Shown: piece by piece, positions 10,793 through 23,877 of the stretch
Layout: each line of letters opens with the position of its first letter
Numbering within the stretch: position 1 is the stretch's first letter
Source of the DNA: Cryptomeria japonica
Taxonomy: Eukaryota; Streptophyta; Pinopsida; Cupressales; Cupressaceae
Assembly: GCF_030272615.1 (NCBI RefSeq)
Contig: NC_081407.1
Coordinates: 440,971,213 to 441,035,212, forward strand
Length of the DNA stretch: 64,000 bases
Direction of reading: 5' to 3'
Made by a program: the position numbers and the translations under genes
The notes under the pieces: generated by a model
Told to the model about the DNA's origin: nothing
Database searches by the model: none
The model's input: the letters and a program-made list of their open reading frames with translations, nothing else

Positions 10793-13321
10793 ATGGCACC
10801 TAAGAGAGAATTATCAGGAAAGGTTAATTACCAAGAGAGGGCTATCTGTGATGACTTCCTTGAACAATTGACATTGTCAACTAATGTGGCCGCAAAGGTA
10901 AAAGAACTTGTGCCAAGAGCTCCTCGCCTAAAAATAGGAGAGGGATTATATGATAAGGGTAACTGGCTAAGAGACCCACAAATTGGGTTGTCTGGGTTGG
11001 GATTATTTAAAGTTGGATTTGGCATGAGAAACTCCTCAGCCCCACAGAACAATATCTGGGAGTTGGATGTAGGCAAATTAGTGGCCCCTGGAGTATTCAT
11101 GGATGTGGATCTCCTAACTTAGATTGCACACAACTATGACCCAATTACAAGAAATGTCAAGGATATAAGTGGGAAAACCCTCATTGAAATAAATAATGAG
11201 GAGTTCAGAAATGCTTTTGGGCTTAGTGAATTTACTAATTTTCTAGAGCCTATTAATTTTAAATCACTAGCTCAGGTTTACAGTGTGCAGAGGAACCACC
11301 TTAGAAATGGGCCTCTTAAAGAATTCTTTGTGAAGATAGGCGGGTTAATGATTGTAGGACCTAACACTGGGGAGCCTTTTTCTTTAAATCTATTTACCCT
11401 TAGGGCCAAAGGATTATATTGGTCACTCTGCCAAATTCTAGGAGAAGATGCAGAAGCAAATATGCCAACTCATTACATGCTAATGGTTGCTCAAATTTTG
11501 AATCCCTCTTTGGCAGTGACCTTTGATTATGCTTCCTTTATCACTGATGCTATCCATGAAGGATTGATAGGAATAAAGAATGGGAAAGTGGATAGGCCTT
11601 TTGGGTGGTACTCCCTCCTCATGCATTTGTTTTTATTCAAGGGTGGTGATTATTTTGCAAGTGGGATGGATATTGTGAAAGAGAAAAATGGAGAGAAGAT
11701 GCCAGTGCAGTTATGGAGTATAGTGTTGTCATGGGATAGAGAAGATGCAAGCTTCTTAAAGTTTGATAACTATTTTGGATCTAAGATTAGGACTCTTATC
11801 TGTTCTGAGAATCCAAGAGTCCCTAAGTGAATATTTCTTAGCTGATAATAACTTTGTCACATCAGGAGCTTTCATGCAATTTGTGTGGAAGCAGAACATT
11901 GATGAATTTAATGCTAGGTGTGAAAAGAGGAAAAGTGAGCAGCCCCATAGAGATCCAACTGTGGTAGAGGAAGAGATAAAGCAAGAAATGGCTGATGAGT
12001 TTAAGACCATCACTCCTGAGCAGGGAAGGGACATGGTAGCACAGGCTGGGGTACTCATTCTCCCCGAACGGGATATAGCAGATGCCTTGGTTTTAGAGGT
12101 AGTAAGAAAAGAGACCAAACCTATGGAGGGAGTCACTTTAAGCAAAGATAATGCTACATTGGTCATGTAGTCTCTTAAAAGAGATGAAAATAAGAGGAAT
12201 CTGGACACCATAGGGTCAAGTTACCTTGGAGGAATGATAGTGAAAAGAGTGCAGAGCACTGGGGTAGTGGAAGCTGCTAGCACTATGCTAGAGACTGCAA
12301 AGTTTAGTGTTGCAGTAGTAGAAAGGGAGGCTAATGAAAAGGCAGATCTCCAAGTTAAGTTGGAGATAGTTCTAAGAGCTTACAACAATGCCAAGGAAGA
12401 GATAGCATCATCGCCAAGCTACAAAGCCAGTTGGCAAGACAATACCATCAAGGTGAGTCCTCAACATTGATGATCTCCTCTTCTCCTACAAGACCTCCAC
12501 GTACTAGCCCCATTATTGAGTTCCCACCATCTCCAGCACCTTCTAGTTCTCAATTGATCGAGATCACTCCCCATGAGTTGGAGAATTTAAAACAAGCTCA
12601 AGCCTTATATGCAAAGAAATATGAAGAGAGGGTAAAGGCTACAATTTTAAGTTTTGCTGACACTATAGGGTCTTCACTAATGTACAATAACATGAGTAAA
12701 ATCTTGGAAATGTGGAATGAGCTAAATGGGGACAAGGCTGTGTTAACACCTATTTTTGATAAATGGAGACCTAGAGAGTAGGATATAGAACTAATTTGTG
12801 TATCCTATGATGAGGCAGGGGTTGACCCTATCATTAAATCTACAAATGATATGACTAAGGATTTAGTAAAGTTGGTAGAAGGAGTAGATAATGCAGACAG
12901 AAAGATCAACTTGTACAAGAAAGAGTACACTGATCAGGTTTTTGAATTGCTACCAAGAGGTTTTGTCAGCCCAAACCAATTAAAGGAAAAACAAATATGG
13001 CTTAAGGAATTAGAAGCCAAATTGTCATTAAGGATAAAAGGAATTGTCAAATTAGAGGATGCCTCCATAATTGTTAAAACAATTGAAAAGATTGAGAAAA
13101 TCAAATCTCGCTATGGTTTCCTGAATTCAAAGGTTAATAAAAGAAGTTCTTGGAAAAGATTAGCCAAGAAAAAAGCAAAAGTAATTAACTTCTCATGGCC
13201 TGATGATGAGGTGTATCAGGAATGGACAAATAAATATGCAGTGCTTGATGTGGAGCAGTTAGAAGATGTTGCAACAGAACAACAAGAGGAAGAAGCCACA
13301 AATGTTGAAAGAGACTTGTAA
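10793..13321 (+). pseudogene. ORF1 of element A, 5' LTR copy (broken)
   Basis: It aligns with the LTR-encoded ORF1 of element B from the shared start MAPKRE to the shared acidic C-terminus. The start is chosen because MAPKRE is conserved in all four copies and no in-frame upstream ATG is shared. Lesions include TAG at 11120 (CAG in the other A copy), a stop at 11828 created by the 1.07-kb deletion, TAG at 12168, a short deletion with frameshift near 12400 and TAG at 12779. The deleted part corresponds to the middle third of the protein, including the basic PKKQR segment. The product family is unknown and this copy cannot be functional. Confidence 0.85.
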
Positions 13322-14264
13322 CTGCATTTGTAAAAGGTTTTGTAACTTCTTCTTGAGAAGTAATGATTGTAACAAACTCTCCTAGGAAAGTCCGAAGCTT
13401 TGTACGCATCCATATTGTTATAAATTGATACCAAGGCTAGTAAAGAAGATGATCACAAAGAATTGTAAGAAAACACTGCAGAAATTTATCTGGGCTTTTC
13501 CAAGTTTTAATGGAGAATATTCAAAGGTTTTTGTAATACTTTTTGGAAGAAAATATCAATATACAGACCATTGGTTTTGAGTTTAAACTTTGTGTTGTCT
13601 TCAAATATGTTTGCAAGTGTTTACTATTTCATTCTGAACAATCTAGGGTTATTTCGTTTGAATAGGGGTTGTAAGGCAACTTTCAGTAGATATGCTTCTT
13701 AGCTTTTCTCTTCAAGAGGGGAATTAAATATGTAGGAATCATTTCTACCAATAAATTCCTTGTGGGATACTTTGAATCTTGATGAGCGTAGTTTAATTTG
13801 GTATGAATAAATTCTTATGTGTGTTAGGCATATATAGGGATCTGCAGAAGCCAAACTAATGGGATGTGTGGAGCTATTTGATTGTGGGAGTATTGTTTGA
13901 ACTTAGATGACTCTATGACCTCGGATAAGGCACTGGTATAGATCAAGGTTGTCTATTACATATTTTGTAGGTCAATACTGAACATGAGTGCAATTTTCAT
14001 TCCTTTGTTTTAATTAGTTTTAAGGTGATTAGATCCACTAGTTTTTGGACTGGTTTGTTGTGGATTTATCTTTTAAAAGTGTGAATTTAGTTCACAAAGG
14101 TATACCCGCCTAGACTTTGAATAAGTCCAAAGTGTAGAAGGTTAATCAAACCTTGTCATATGTTGTCCTGGAAGTTTCCTTCTCTTTAATATCTCTTCTG
14201 CATACAAAGTTATCATGTCACTATAAGGATGTTAAAGTGAATCAGATTTTGAGAACAACAAAAG

Positions 14265-14282
14265 TGGTGACTTTGCTGGGGA
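14265..14282 (+). other. Primer binding site of element A
   Basis: TGGTGACTTTGCTGGGGA lies 4 nt after the 5' LTR. It differs from the site of element B (TGGCGACTCTGCTGGGGA) by two C-to-T changes. The B form is the complement of a tRNA 3' end closing with CCA. It resembles the tRNA-Arg site reported for Ogre-type elements, but the tRNA identity is from memory. Confidence 0.75.
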
Positions 14283-14499
14283 GAGTCATAGTGAAAATCC
14301 AAACGCAGATTTGTACCTAAAATTTATAAAGAAAATCATTGTGTGTTTGTTGAATAGATTGGTGTTTTAGGCAAATTGCAGTAGTGTTTGGAAGTCTCTT
14401 TTTGAATGTTCCCTTTGTTTTCTTGGTACATAATTTTGGTCTGAAGAATTGCGACATTTCTTTTAAAACTTGTTTTCATATTTCCCATAGTCTTGTGGG

Positions 14500-14510
14500 T
14501 GGCGACTCTG
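14500..14510 (+). other. Second primer-site-like motif in the leader of element A
   Basis: TGGCGACTCTG, preceded by TTTCCCATAGTCTTGTGGG, repeats the first 11 nt of the primer binding site 235 bp downstream of it. Element B has the same motif in the same context. In A this second copy is intact while the true primer site has decayed. Confidence 0.6.
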
Positions 14511-14567
14511 TTATCTTGGAACCAGTCCTTATGAAATACATAGAATTCTAAAAGGAAGACAAGCATA

Positions 14568-17500
14568 ATGCAAGGAGGAAAAAACACCAGATCATTCATG
14601 AAGGAGCATCCTTGTGAAACTTTGCAAGAAGGTTTGCCAGAATAGTCACGAAGAGGTCAGAAGAGGTCAGTGTTTCACGAACCATCAAATGCTACTTGGG
14701 TGCAAAAGAATAATAATACCGGTAAGATACCTGATCGACCTGTTTATGCAAAGTCTAATTCTTCTTCTAGAGATTTTGAACATGATATATTAGGTTTCCA
14801 TTCTGGATTGTTTGGAAATATAGATAATGCTCATGCTTTAAATCAAGATATATCTCATGTTAGTGTGTCTGCAAGAGATAGGACTAGTTCAAATGCAATC
14901 AGACATTCTATTCCTAGAACAATTGATGGAAATATTAGCTTGATTGATATAGATCAAGTCAATATATCTAACTCTGAGGAGAATTTCCCTGATGACGATA
15001 AAGTGTCACAGGAAATAGAAGATTTAAATAGGAGGGTTCACCACTTAATCTCCTTAAGAGCCCAAAAGGAAGCAAATAAGGAGAAGGAGGTTAAAGAAAA
15101 GCTAATGGAGAGAGATATGCTTCTTAGATAGATAGCTGATCTTGAAGTATTGGCCAAGGAAAAAGAAAAGAGTGATGAGGAAAGCCCTATGATTAGAGAA
15201 ATTCTGATCCCCAAGGCCAAGCTAGCATATAGGTTAACAGTCCAGCCAAACAGGGAAATACTTAATGATTTATAGCCTCCTAGGAATAACGTTGATAAAG
15301 GAAAGCAAAAATGGGTGGATGATGGAACTAGATCTAAAAATACATAAGAGATTTCTCATAGGCTATCAGCACATGAGAGAGAGATGGAAAGAATGAGGAA
15401 GGAAAAAGAGGATCTCCAAATAGAACTAGAGAAAGTTGAGTTGGAAGCAGCTAATCAGGAAGTGAAAAGAAAAATTAGCTACTTAAAAGCTCCCCCTATT
15501 ATTTTCCCATCAGAAGGTCTTAGTAAGCCTGATCCTCAACAAATTTCCCTTCCCCCGGTTAAAATTCAGCCTACTATGCCTACTAATATAGCAATAGTTA
15601 GTCAAATCCCTATGAACAATTAGCATAGCCAAATATCTCAGTCCCCAATTCCAAAAGTCAGAATGAACATGGGAAAAAATAATGTTGCTAACCCTTTTCA
15701 AAGGAGACCTATCAATTTGGAGCAGTATAGACAATTGTTCTTTGATGGGATCCTAGGATATCCCAACCATGTTCCCACTGAGTTAAGGGACAGACTCCAT
15801 AAGTTTGCTGGAAACAATGCAATTAGTGTTGAAGAACATTTAAAATCTTTTGGGGACCTAATAAATGATTATGAGATAGGGGATGAAGATGTCATAATGA
15901 AATTGTTTGTTCAGTCCCTGGTTGATGATGCAAGAGATTGGTACAAAGATCTTCCAGTTAATAGCATTGGGTCATGGGAGGACTTTAAGAATTGTTTTCA
16001 AGAACAATACGGTGATAAAACAAATGTGAGCTTCATGCTCAATGAATTTAATAACATCAGAAAATCTGATAATGAAATGGTCACCAATTTCAATGCCAGA
16101 TTTCAAAAGGCCATGCATAGATTATATCAGGTGATGAGGTTAGATGATAACATGTGTTTGAACACCTACTATAATGCATTTGATTCTAAGATGGCCTATA
16201 TCTTGAGGGATAAAAATCCACATAACTTGAGGGATGCATTTAGGATTGCCATTAATGTGGAAAGCAACAGAAAAGCATCTGGGAAGTTAGGAAGGAGAAT
16301 AGATGGTAGGTTATGGCAAGAAACAAAACATCAACCTAGCAAAGCTGCTAAGGAGGAAGACAAGATAGAAAAGTTGGTCATTGCTATGAAGGATCTGACT
16401 GCCAAGGTAAACAAAAATGACAAGCCCCATTATAACTGGCAAGATAGACCCCCTAGACTGCATGACATGCCTTATAATACCAACTGGAAAGATGGCAAAC
16501 CCTAGAATGAGAAGCCTAAAATTGCTCAAAATCAAGGCACTCTAGATCCCTTAAAAGGGAAAAATGTCCATAATATAGAAAATACTCCTTGGTGTATTGC
16601 TTGTGATGGGCCACATTCTCCTCATCAGTGTGCAGTAGCTCAAGCTCTTGAAGAATCCATGAGACAAGAAGTTGAGGCTGACATTAACATGTTTGAGACT
16701 ATTATAGAAAGTGATGAGGAATCCATACAAAGTGAATACAATGATGTGTTGGATAACGAAAGGTTTGTTCAAGGACAACTAACTCTGGATTGGCATCCTA
16801 CCTTGAATGTGGTAACAATTGAAGATGAAGAAGTTCATCTTAGAAGGCCTAGTGAGGAAGAAGTTAAAAGTCTCACCAAAGCTGCTATTGCTAAAGCAAA
16901 ACACCATTATAACTTAAGGAGCACCAAAGAAGGACACTGATCAGGGTGAACCTGGTTCCATGTTCATAAAAGAGATTACTCAAAAGGGGGCAACAAGTAG
17001 TGCTACTACTTTCCCTAAAATTGGTCAAGAAAAGAAGGAATAGGTTAAAGATGTACCTGAGAGTACAGATGATAAAAATACCAATGATATACAAGGAGTT
17101 GCCACAACAAAAAGGGCAAGTCATCTTAAGGCAGAAAGAGTTAGAGCTAATACTGATTTAAGCAGTAGTTCCACATTTGACATGGCTCAAGCTCTTACAC
17201 AAATGAAGGTCACTGTCCCATTAGTAGAATTACTAAAAATAAAAGAGCATAGGGATGCAACTTTGTCTTTGTTTTCTAATATATCTGATAGTGACACAAT
17301 CCTACCCACCAGTTTAGCTACAATTGGAAAGGATTAGGAACTCCAAACCCCAGAGGTTTATGTTGGAACCACTATCACTCAAGAGCCTTCACAAGTAGAT
17401 CCTTTCTATGTTACTTTGTTGGTAAATAACCGGTTGATAAAAAATTGCATGATAGATTCAGGAGCTACTGCTAATGTGATGCCCTATGGTGTCATGAAAG

Positions 17501-20500
17501 AACTAGGATTGTCAGTAACCACTGTATATGGAAAATGCTATGCTATGGATAATAGGGAAGTACCTGTGATAGGTACAATGAGAGATGTTGAAGTAAAAAT
17601 AGCAGCATTCCCTGAGACAACTTATAAAATGGACGTTATTGTTACTGACACTAAACCCCATTATGGTATGTTGTTGTCCAGGCAGTGGGCAGCAGTAGTA
17701 GGAGGAAATGTCCAACTGGATTTATCTTATGCCACCATTCCAATAAATGGGAATCAGGTCAAGTTGTATAGAGAACCACGTGCTCCTAGGGTAATTGAAA
17801 ATGTAGACCCCAGTATGCTCAATTGTATGATTGATGTGGATCTTGATAATTTCAGGTTACAACCAGTTTTACCTCAGCTAAAGAATGTTGACCCCATTGT
17901 GGTCGAATTAGAATCACAATAGTATGGTTTATGGTAGATGTATTTTGATGGAGCTTGCTCCAAAGAAGGATCTGGAGCAGGGGATCTTTTTGTATCCCCA
18001 TTAGGTATAACTTTTAAGTATTCCTTCTTATTGGCTTTCCAGTGCACAAATAATACTGCAGAGTATGAAGCCCTGTTATTGGGGCTGGAGGTTGCAAAAA
18101 GGCATGGAATCCAGCTGTTGACAGTGTTAGGGGATTCAGAATTGGTTGTCTCTTAGGTAAGATGTAAATATGCATCCAAAAATGATAGATTAAAGAGATA
18201 TAAACATACAGTTTGGGATGTCATTGAGCATTTTAGTGTGTTTTCTATTAATTGGATAGAGCGATCAAAAAATATTATGGCAGATTTTCTAGCTAATGTT
18301 GCATTGAAAAATGATGATGCAACACTAACCAACATCTCCACTGTGGAAATAAAATCTAGGCCTACCATCCCTAATAATGTGTATAATTGGCAAGTTTTTG
18401 CTGATGATGAAGATATTCTTAGGTTCATCCAATGTGTTGATGATTATGATGGACAGAAGATTGATTGCAATGCACTGGTGGAGGTGGTTGACGATAAGGA
18501 AACAGTGTTTCGAAATGACTTGGTTCAGTTAGAAACAAATGAGATACCTAAAGGGTTAGTAGAACTAGAGAGCATGTTTAGTTATAATGACAGTCACTTA
18601 CATCAGCAGTCTACCACCAAGTTGGAAGAATTGGAGGAGGTAAACTTGGAGACTGAATCATCCCCTAAGTTAGTATACATTGGGAAGAAATTACCCCCTC
18701 ATGTCAGAACTAATCTTATTAATTTATTGAAAAGATATAGACATGTTTTTTCTTGGTCTTATGAAGACCTAAAGGCGTATAGACAAGACCTTTTTCAGCA
18801 TGAAGTTCCTTTACTTCCAGATGCTAAGCCTTTCAAGCAGAAGCAGAGACCTATTAACCCCCTGTTAGAAACTAAGATGCAACAAGAGTTGACTAAGTTA
18901 AGAGAAGGGGGGATTATCAAACCTATAAGACATTCCTCATGGGTCTCCAATCTATTCCCAGTAAGAAAGAAAAATAGGGACATTAGATTGTGTGTGGATT
19001 TTAGAAATTTGAATGTTGCTTCTTTAAAAGATAACTACTCTTCCCCAAATATGGAGGCTATGGTGTAGAGAGTAATAGGCTGTGATCTTTTGTCCATGAT
19101 GGATGGTTTTTTAGGATACAATCAATTGTTAGTGAGAGAATCTAAACAGTTTAAAACTACTTTCACTACTCCATGGGGAACATATGTCTATGTAAGAATG
19201 CCATTCGGATTGAAAAATGTTGGAGCTACATTTCAGAGAGCCATGGATGTAGCCTTCAAAGAATTCATTAATATCATCATGGTGGTTTATCAAGATGATC
19301 TAACTTGCTTCTCCAAAGGGGCTGATGATCACTGTGGACATTTGGAAAAGGTGTTCAATAAAGCTTTGGAATTTGGTGTGTCATTAAATCCGAAGAAATG
19401 TCATTTTTGGGTCACTAAAGGAAAATTATTGGGGCATACTGTTTCCAAGGAAGGGGTAAGAATTGACCCTAAAAGAATAGAAGCAATAAACAAAGTGTCT
19501 AAACCGAAGAATGTTAAAGATATTCAATCCTTTTTAGGCAAAGTAAATTTTGTTAGAAGATTCATTGAAAACTTTGCAGAGATAGTGAAACCCATTGTCA
19601 AGTTGCTCAAGGATACCAAGTTTTGTTGGGATCAAGAAGCCTCTAAGGCTTTTGCTGAAATTAAAAAGGCCATTTAGGAAGCACCAGTGCTGAAATCTCC
19701 TAATTACAGTAAGCCCTTCTCCCTGTTCTCTTTTGCTTCATACCATACAGTAGCTGCAGTGCTGTTACAAAAGGATAATGAGGGATATGAACATCCCATA
19801 GCTTTCTATAGCAAGTCTTTGCAAGAAGTAGAATTAAAGTATGAAACCATGGAGAAACAGGCTTATGCTTTAGTTAAAGTTGTTAAGGCTTTCAGGCCAT
19901 ACTTGGTAAATGCAAAAATCACTGCTTATGTCCCACATGCTACAGTTAAAGATATCCTATCCCAGTCTGAGGTTACAGGAAAAACGTGCAGATGGATCAA
20001 TAGAATCCAAGAATTTGACTTGGAAATAAAGATCACCAAATTGGTGAGAGGTTTAGGTCTGGCCAAGCTCATGACTGAATCTAATCTTTTGAATGTTGAG
20101 ATAAATAATGTTGAAATCAAAAGTACTTCAGTCACTAGTATTGAAAGGCAACCTTGGTATTCAGAGATAGTTCAATTTTTAAGAGATGCTACATTTTTAG
20201 AAGGAACGCCACATAATTAGAGAAGAACTCTAAAATTGAAGTCTCAGAAGTATGTTCTCATTCAAGGTGACTTGTTTTGGAGAAATAGAGATGGAAGGTT
20301 ACTCATGTGTTTAGATGAATTCCAAGAAAAGAAAATGCTGATTGAAATGCATGATGGAATATGCGGAGGTCATTATTCTGCTAAGACAACTGCTAGGAGG
20401 ATAGTCTGAGTTGGGTATTATTGGCCTACCCTTTTCAAGGATGCTCATGAATATGTCAGGAGATGTGATCCATGTCAAAGGTTTTCATCCAAACTAAAAT

Positions 20501-21411
20501 ATGAAGGAGCTCTGCCCTTGAACCCAGTTACAGTGGAAGCACCTTTTGTCCAATGGGGGATAGACTTTATTGGAGAGATTGTTGAGAGATCAGGAAGAGG
20601 TCATAGATGGATCATAGTAGCCACTGATTATTTTACTGAATGGACTGAAGCCATTCCCACCAGAAGAGCTACAAGTAAAATTGTTATTGATTTCTTGATG
20701 GATTGTATCATAACTAGATTTGGAGTTCCTGTGAAATTAGTAATGGACAATGCTATGAGTTTTAGGTCAGAAGAGTTTGTCAATTTTTGTACTAGTCATG
20801 GGATAATCATGTCTTACTCTTCATCTTATCATCCTCAAGGAAATGGGCAAGCAGAATCCAGCAATAAAAGCCTCTTGAATATTATTGAGAAAATCTTAGA
20901 AGAAAACAAGAGGTCATGGGATCAAAAGTTGAAACTAGCTTTGTGGGCAGATAGAATAACTATCAAGAAGGCCATTGGGGTGTCACCATTTGAATTGGTA
21001 TATGGTACACTAGCCAGAGTGCTTGTAAACAATCTTCTTCCAGTGTAAAGGTTCTTGCAAGTTGAGGACATGGATTTATCAGAGCCTATGGAGGACCGAA
21101 TGATCCAAATGGTCGAAATGGAAGAGATCAAAGCTCTAGCTCATAAGAGAAATCTGAAGATTCAACTGCAGTCCAAGTACCTTTTTGATAAAAGGACATC
21201 ATTAAGGAAATTTCAAATTGATGATATTGTTCTTCAGTGGAATGCAAGAGGATAGGACAAGGGAAAGCACAAGAAATTTGAATCATTATGGATTGGCCCT
21301 TTTGTGGTCTATGATCTAAATGGAAAAGATTCTTATTTTGTGAAAAATATGAATGATGAAGTACATGAATTTCTAGTGCATGGAAAATTCCTGAAACATT
21401 ATTTCTCTTGA
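14568..21411 (+). pseudogene. gag-pol of element A (heavily decayed)
   Basis: The same domain order as in element B is seen: gag core (about 15700-16180), a Cys/His knuckle (CIACDGPHSPHQC, about 16588-16630), aspartic protease (DSGATANV at about 17458), archaeal-type RNase H (YFDGACS at 17941 to about 18310), reverse transcriptase with YQDD (about 19288), RNase H and integrase to the C-terminus at 21411. The ATG at 14568 is shared with element B. I count 17 premature stops relative to B, 14 of them TAG at B codons CAG or CAA. There is also a 1-nt insertion near 16930 that shifts the frame. The internal region of A is therefore dead, although its domains are still readable. Confidence 0.9.
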
Positions 21412-21556
21412 GGTCCATGCATAGTAGGTCCTTTGTTTGTATATATTTTGTTTGTTTCCTGTTGTTTTTGTTTGGGTCTATGTTTTGGTCTGTTCTCCAG
21501 AGTTTTCTGAGTTTCTTGTGTTTACCTTGCAATCAACCATCCCCAGTCAGAGCCGT
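21412..21556. other. Spacer between pol and 3' LTR of element A, no polypurine tract
   Basis: About 145 bp of T-rich sequence ending CAGTCAGAGCCGT directly before the LTR. No purine run stands next to the LTR, as also seen in element B. Confidence 0.7.
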
Positions 21557-23877
21557 TGTTATCAATATTTTAGAAATGGATTTCTCTTTTCCCATAATTG
21601 GCTAAGTTTTTGGGTTTTTTTGTTAGGCACACTATCAATTGCTTCAAATATGTGTTAAGTCTTTAAGGGTTTAGGGTTTTTGGTTTTAATTGCTCAAATG
21701 TCTGATCAAAACCCTCTGGTTTCTATTCCTGCATTACTTTATTCACTTAAGTAATGGGTCTTGGGGTCGTGTGAAGTGTCCCCCTTGTTATTTACCTAGG
21801 CGGTCATTAAATAATTGTAAAATTTTACGCCTAATGCCTTTTTCCTTCTAATGTTGTCAGGTCCAGTAAGTGTTGCACAACTTCCAGATGAATCTATGGC
21901 TTTTACCATTTCATTAAGTGAAGTTGTGGGTGTGTTAAGCTATGTGAAATAGCAAAAGGGAAAAGCATGTTCAAATGTGTGCATTTGGTCCGGTTTAACG
22001 AAACTCCATCTCGCTCAAGATCTAATGGCTGACATTGATTCACAGCCGAAATAAGTGAGTGAGTTACCTTTCGTGAAATGATGAAAAGGTTTTACAGGAC
22101 CCAGTGGTGAAGACTTTTCCATGGCTAAAAGGTGATCAAGTTCAAGAGAAATCAACAGTTCATGTTGTTTCATGACTCATAGATGCTCATATGTTATGCT
22201 CTGCGAAACAGCGAAAGGTTTTTTGGCCCAGGAAAAGGGAGGTTTAATAGAAGCATAACAGATGCGCAAGTTCTCAAAGATCTGACGGCTAGCATAGTTT
22301 CATAGGAGGAAGATGCTTGAAAGATAGCTTTCATGAAATGGCGAAATGACATGGCGTTCCGAGCAAGCAGTCCAGCTAGTTGAGATGGCGAGTAAGATAA
22401 TGGCACGTGGCCGAAAATCAAAGTGGTTAGCAAATCAGATTTAAGGACTAAAAGGTGGGTCCAAGAAGATGAGTCATGCTGTAGGATAAGAAATGACCTG
22501 GCAGATATAGGTAGTAAGGAAAAGGTGGATCTCGATGTTTCTTCTCAGCCAGTAGAAAGTTGACATGTCAGTTCGGGAATGACTAGACACCAGGTGGATA
22601 ATGCTGAGTTAGAAAACCCACATTTGTCGGATTCGAGTAGGTTGTTAAGCATCGAACAAGTTTGATATAATCTAACAGTCCACGTGTATTCATGAGGGTA
22701 AGATGCTTGCATTTTAAAGCCCGTGAAATGGTGAAAGGAAAAGGTGGGCCTGAAGAGAAGATAAAGCATAAAGGTAAAAAAGGATTAACTCTATTTTGAT
22801 CCAAGGGTTCTTGTTGTTTCATGGCAGCAAATCAAATGAATGTTAAGGCCTATGAAATGGCAGAAGAGAAAAAGAGATTCTTCTCGGCATGACGTGGAGC
22901 GACAGCTATCACTTCTTGTAAAGCTTGATGGTGATGTGTCATTTGACACGTAGTTTCAGAAGGTGATTCAGGACCCACCAAGGTGTAACTGGCAGTTATG
23001 TAGCAAATAGTGACATGTGGTTGACTCTAAACTAAACCCAAAGAGTTTCCCAGAGCTAATGGCCGAATGCCATGTGCCATTTGTTAATCGGTGAATAAGT
23101 GGGGTAAGCAATAAAGGTCTCACTTAAAAGATGGTCATCTCAAGATAGATCCAACACTTCTCACTATTTCATGGCCTAAAGATGCAAGCAGATTATCTCC
23201 TGCAAAATAGCAAAAAATTGTTAGCCATCAAGATGAGGCGCGGTTAGTGAAAAAGTTAACAGTCCCGGTAGGGGTTAAAGGTCAGGTAGTTAGAGTTCCA
23301 TCTAACGCTTGGCGTAGCTTTGTGAAAGGAAAGTGCTCGCAGGATAAAGCTTGTGAAATGCCAAAAAGAGGTAGGGCCCGATGCAAAAGCAAAGAGGTTA
23401 AGGCAGTGTAAAGGCTGATCAAGTCTCATCTGATCGGACGGTTGGCATGATTTCATTTGGTGAAATTGCTGGAAAGTTATTCTCTGCAAAATGGTGAAAG
23501 AGAGAAAAGGAAAACACACAGGCATGTTATGACCCACTGGAGTGAAATTTTTGAATTCTTCTATGAATTCAATTCTGAAGGGACAATTGAAGCATGTGGT
23601 ATCAATGTCGTAGTTTAGAGCCCGACTACCGTATATGATTACGCATCAATTGAATGAAGGCATCATTCTAAAGAGTAGTTGAGGAGAAGCGGTTTCAGAG
23701 AAAATTTATTTAGTTGCAGAGCTAATTTCTTCAATCGCAGAGCAAATTTCTTCAAGCAAAAAATAGGTTCTCTTATACTCTTGTTTGGCAATTACTTAAC
23801 AGCGTGTTTTAATTGAGGTCTTGATTTGTCACAGAATAGTTGGGGTTAGTAATTAAATTGCTTGCATAGTCTTTAAG

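Larger units (their letters stand above)
8475..14260 (+). repeat. 5' LTR of element A, with internal deletion
   Basis: The LTR starts at TGTTATCAG and ends at GAGAACAACA directly before the primer site. It aligns over its length with 21557-27456 plus 47403-48381. Compared with that copy it lacks about 1,074 bp (equivalent of 24912-25985), with the junction at about 11827. It holds a hairpin-module region, a broken copy of ORF1 and about 940 bp of 3' non-coding sequence (13322-14260). Confidence 0.9.
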
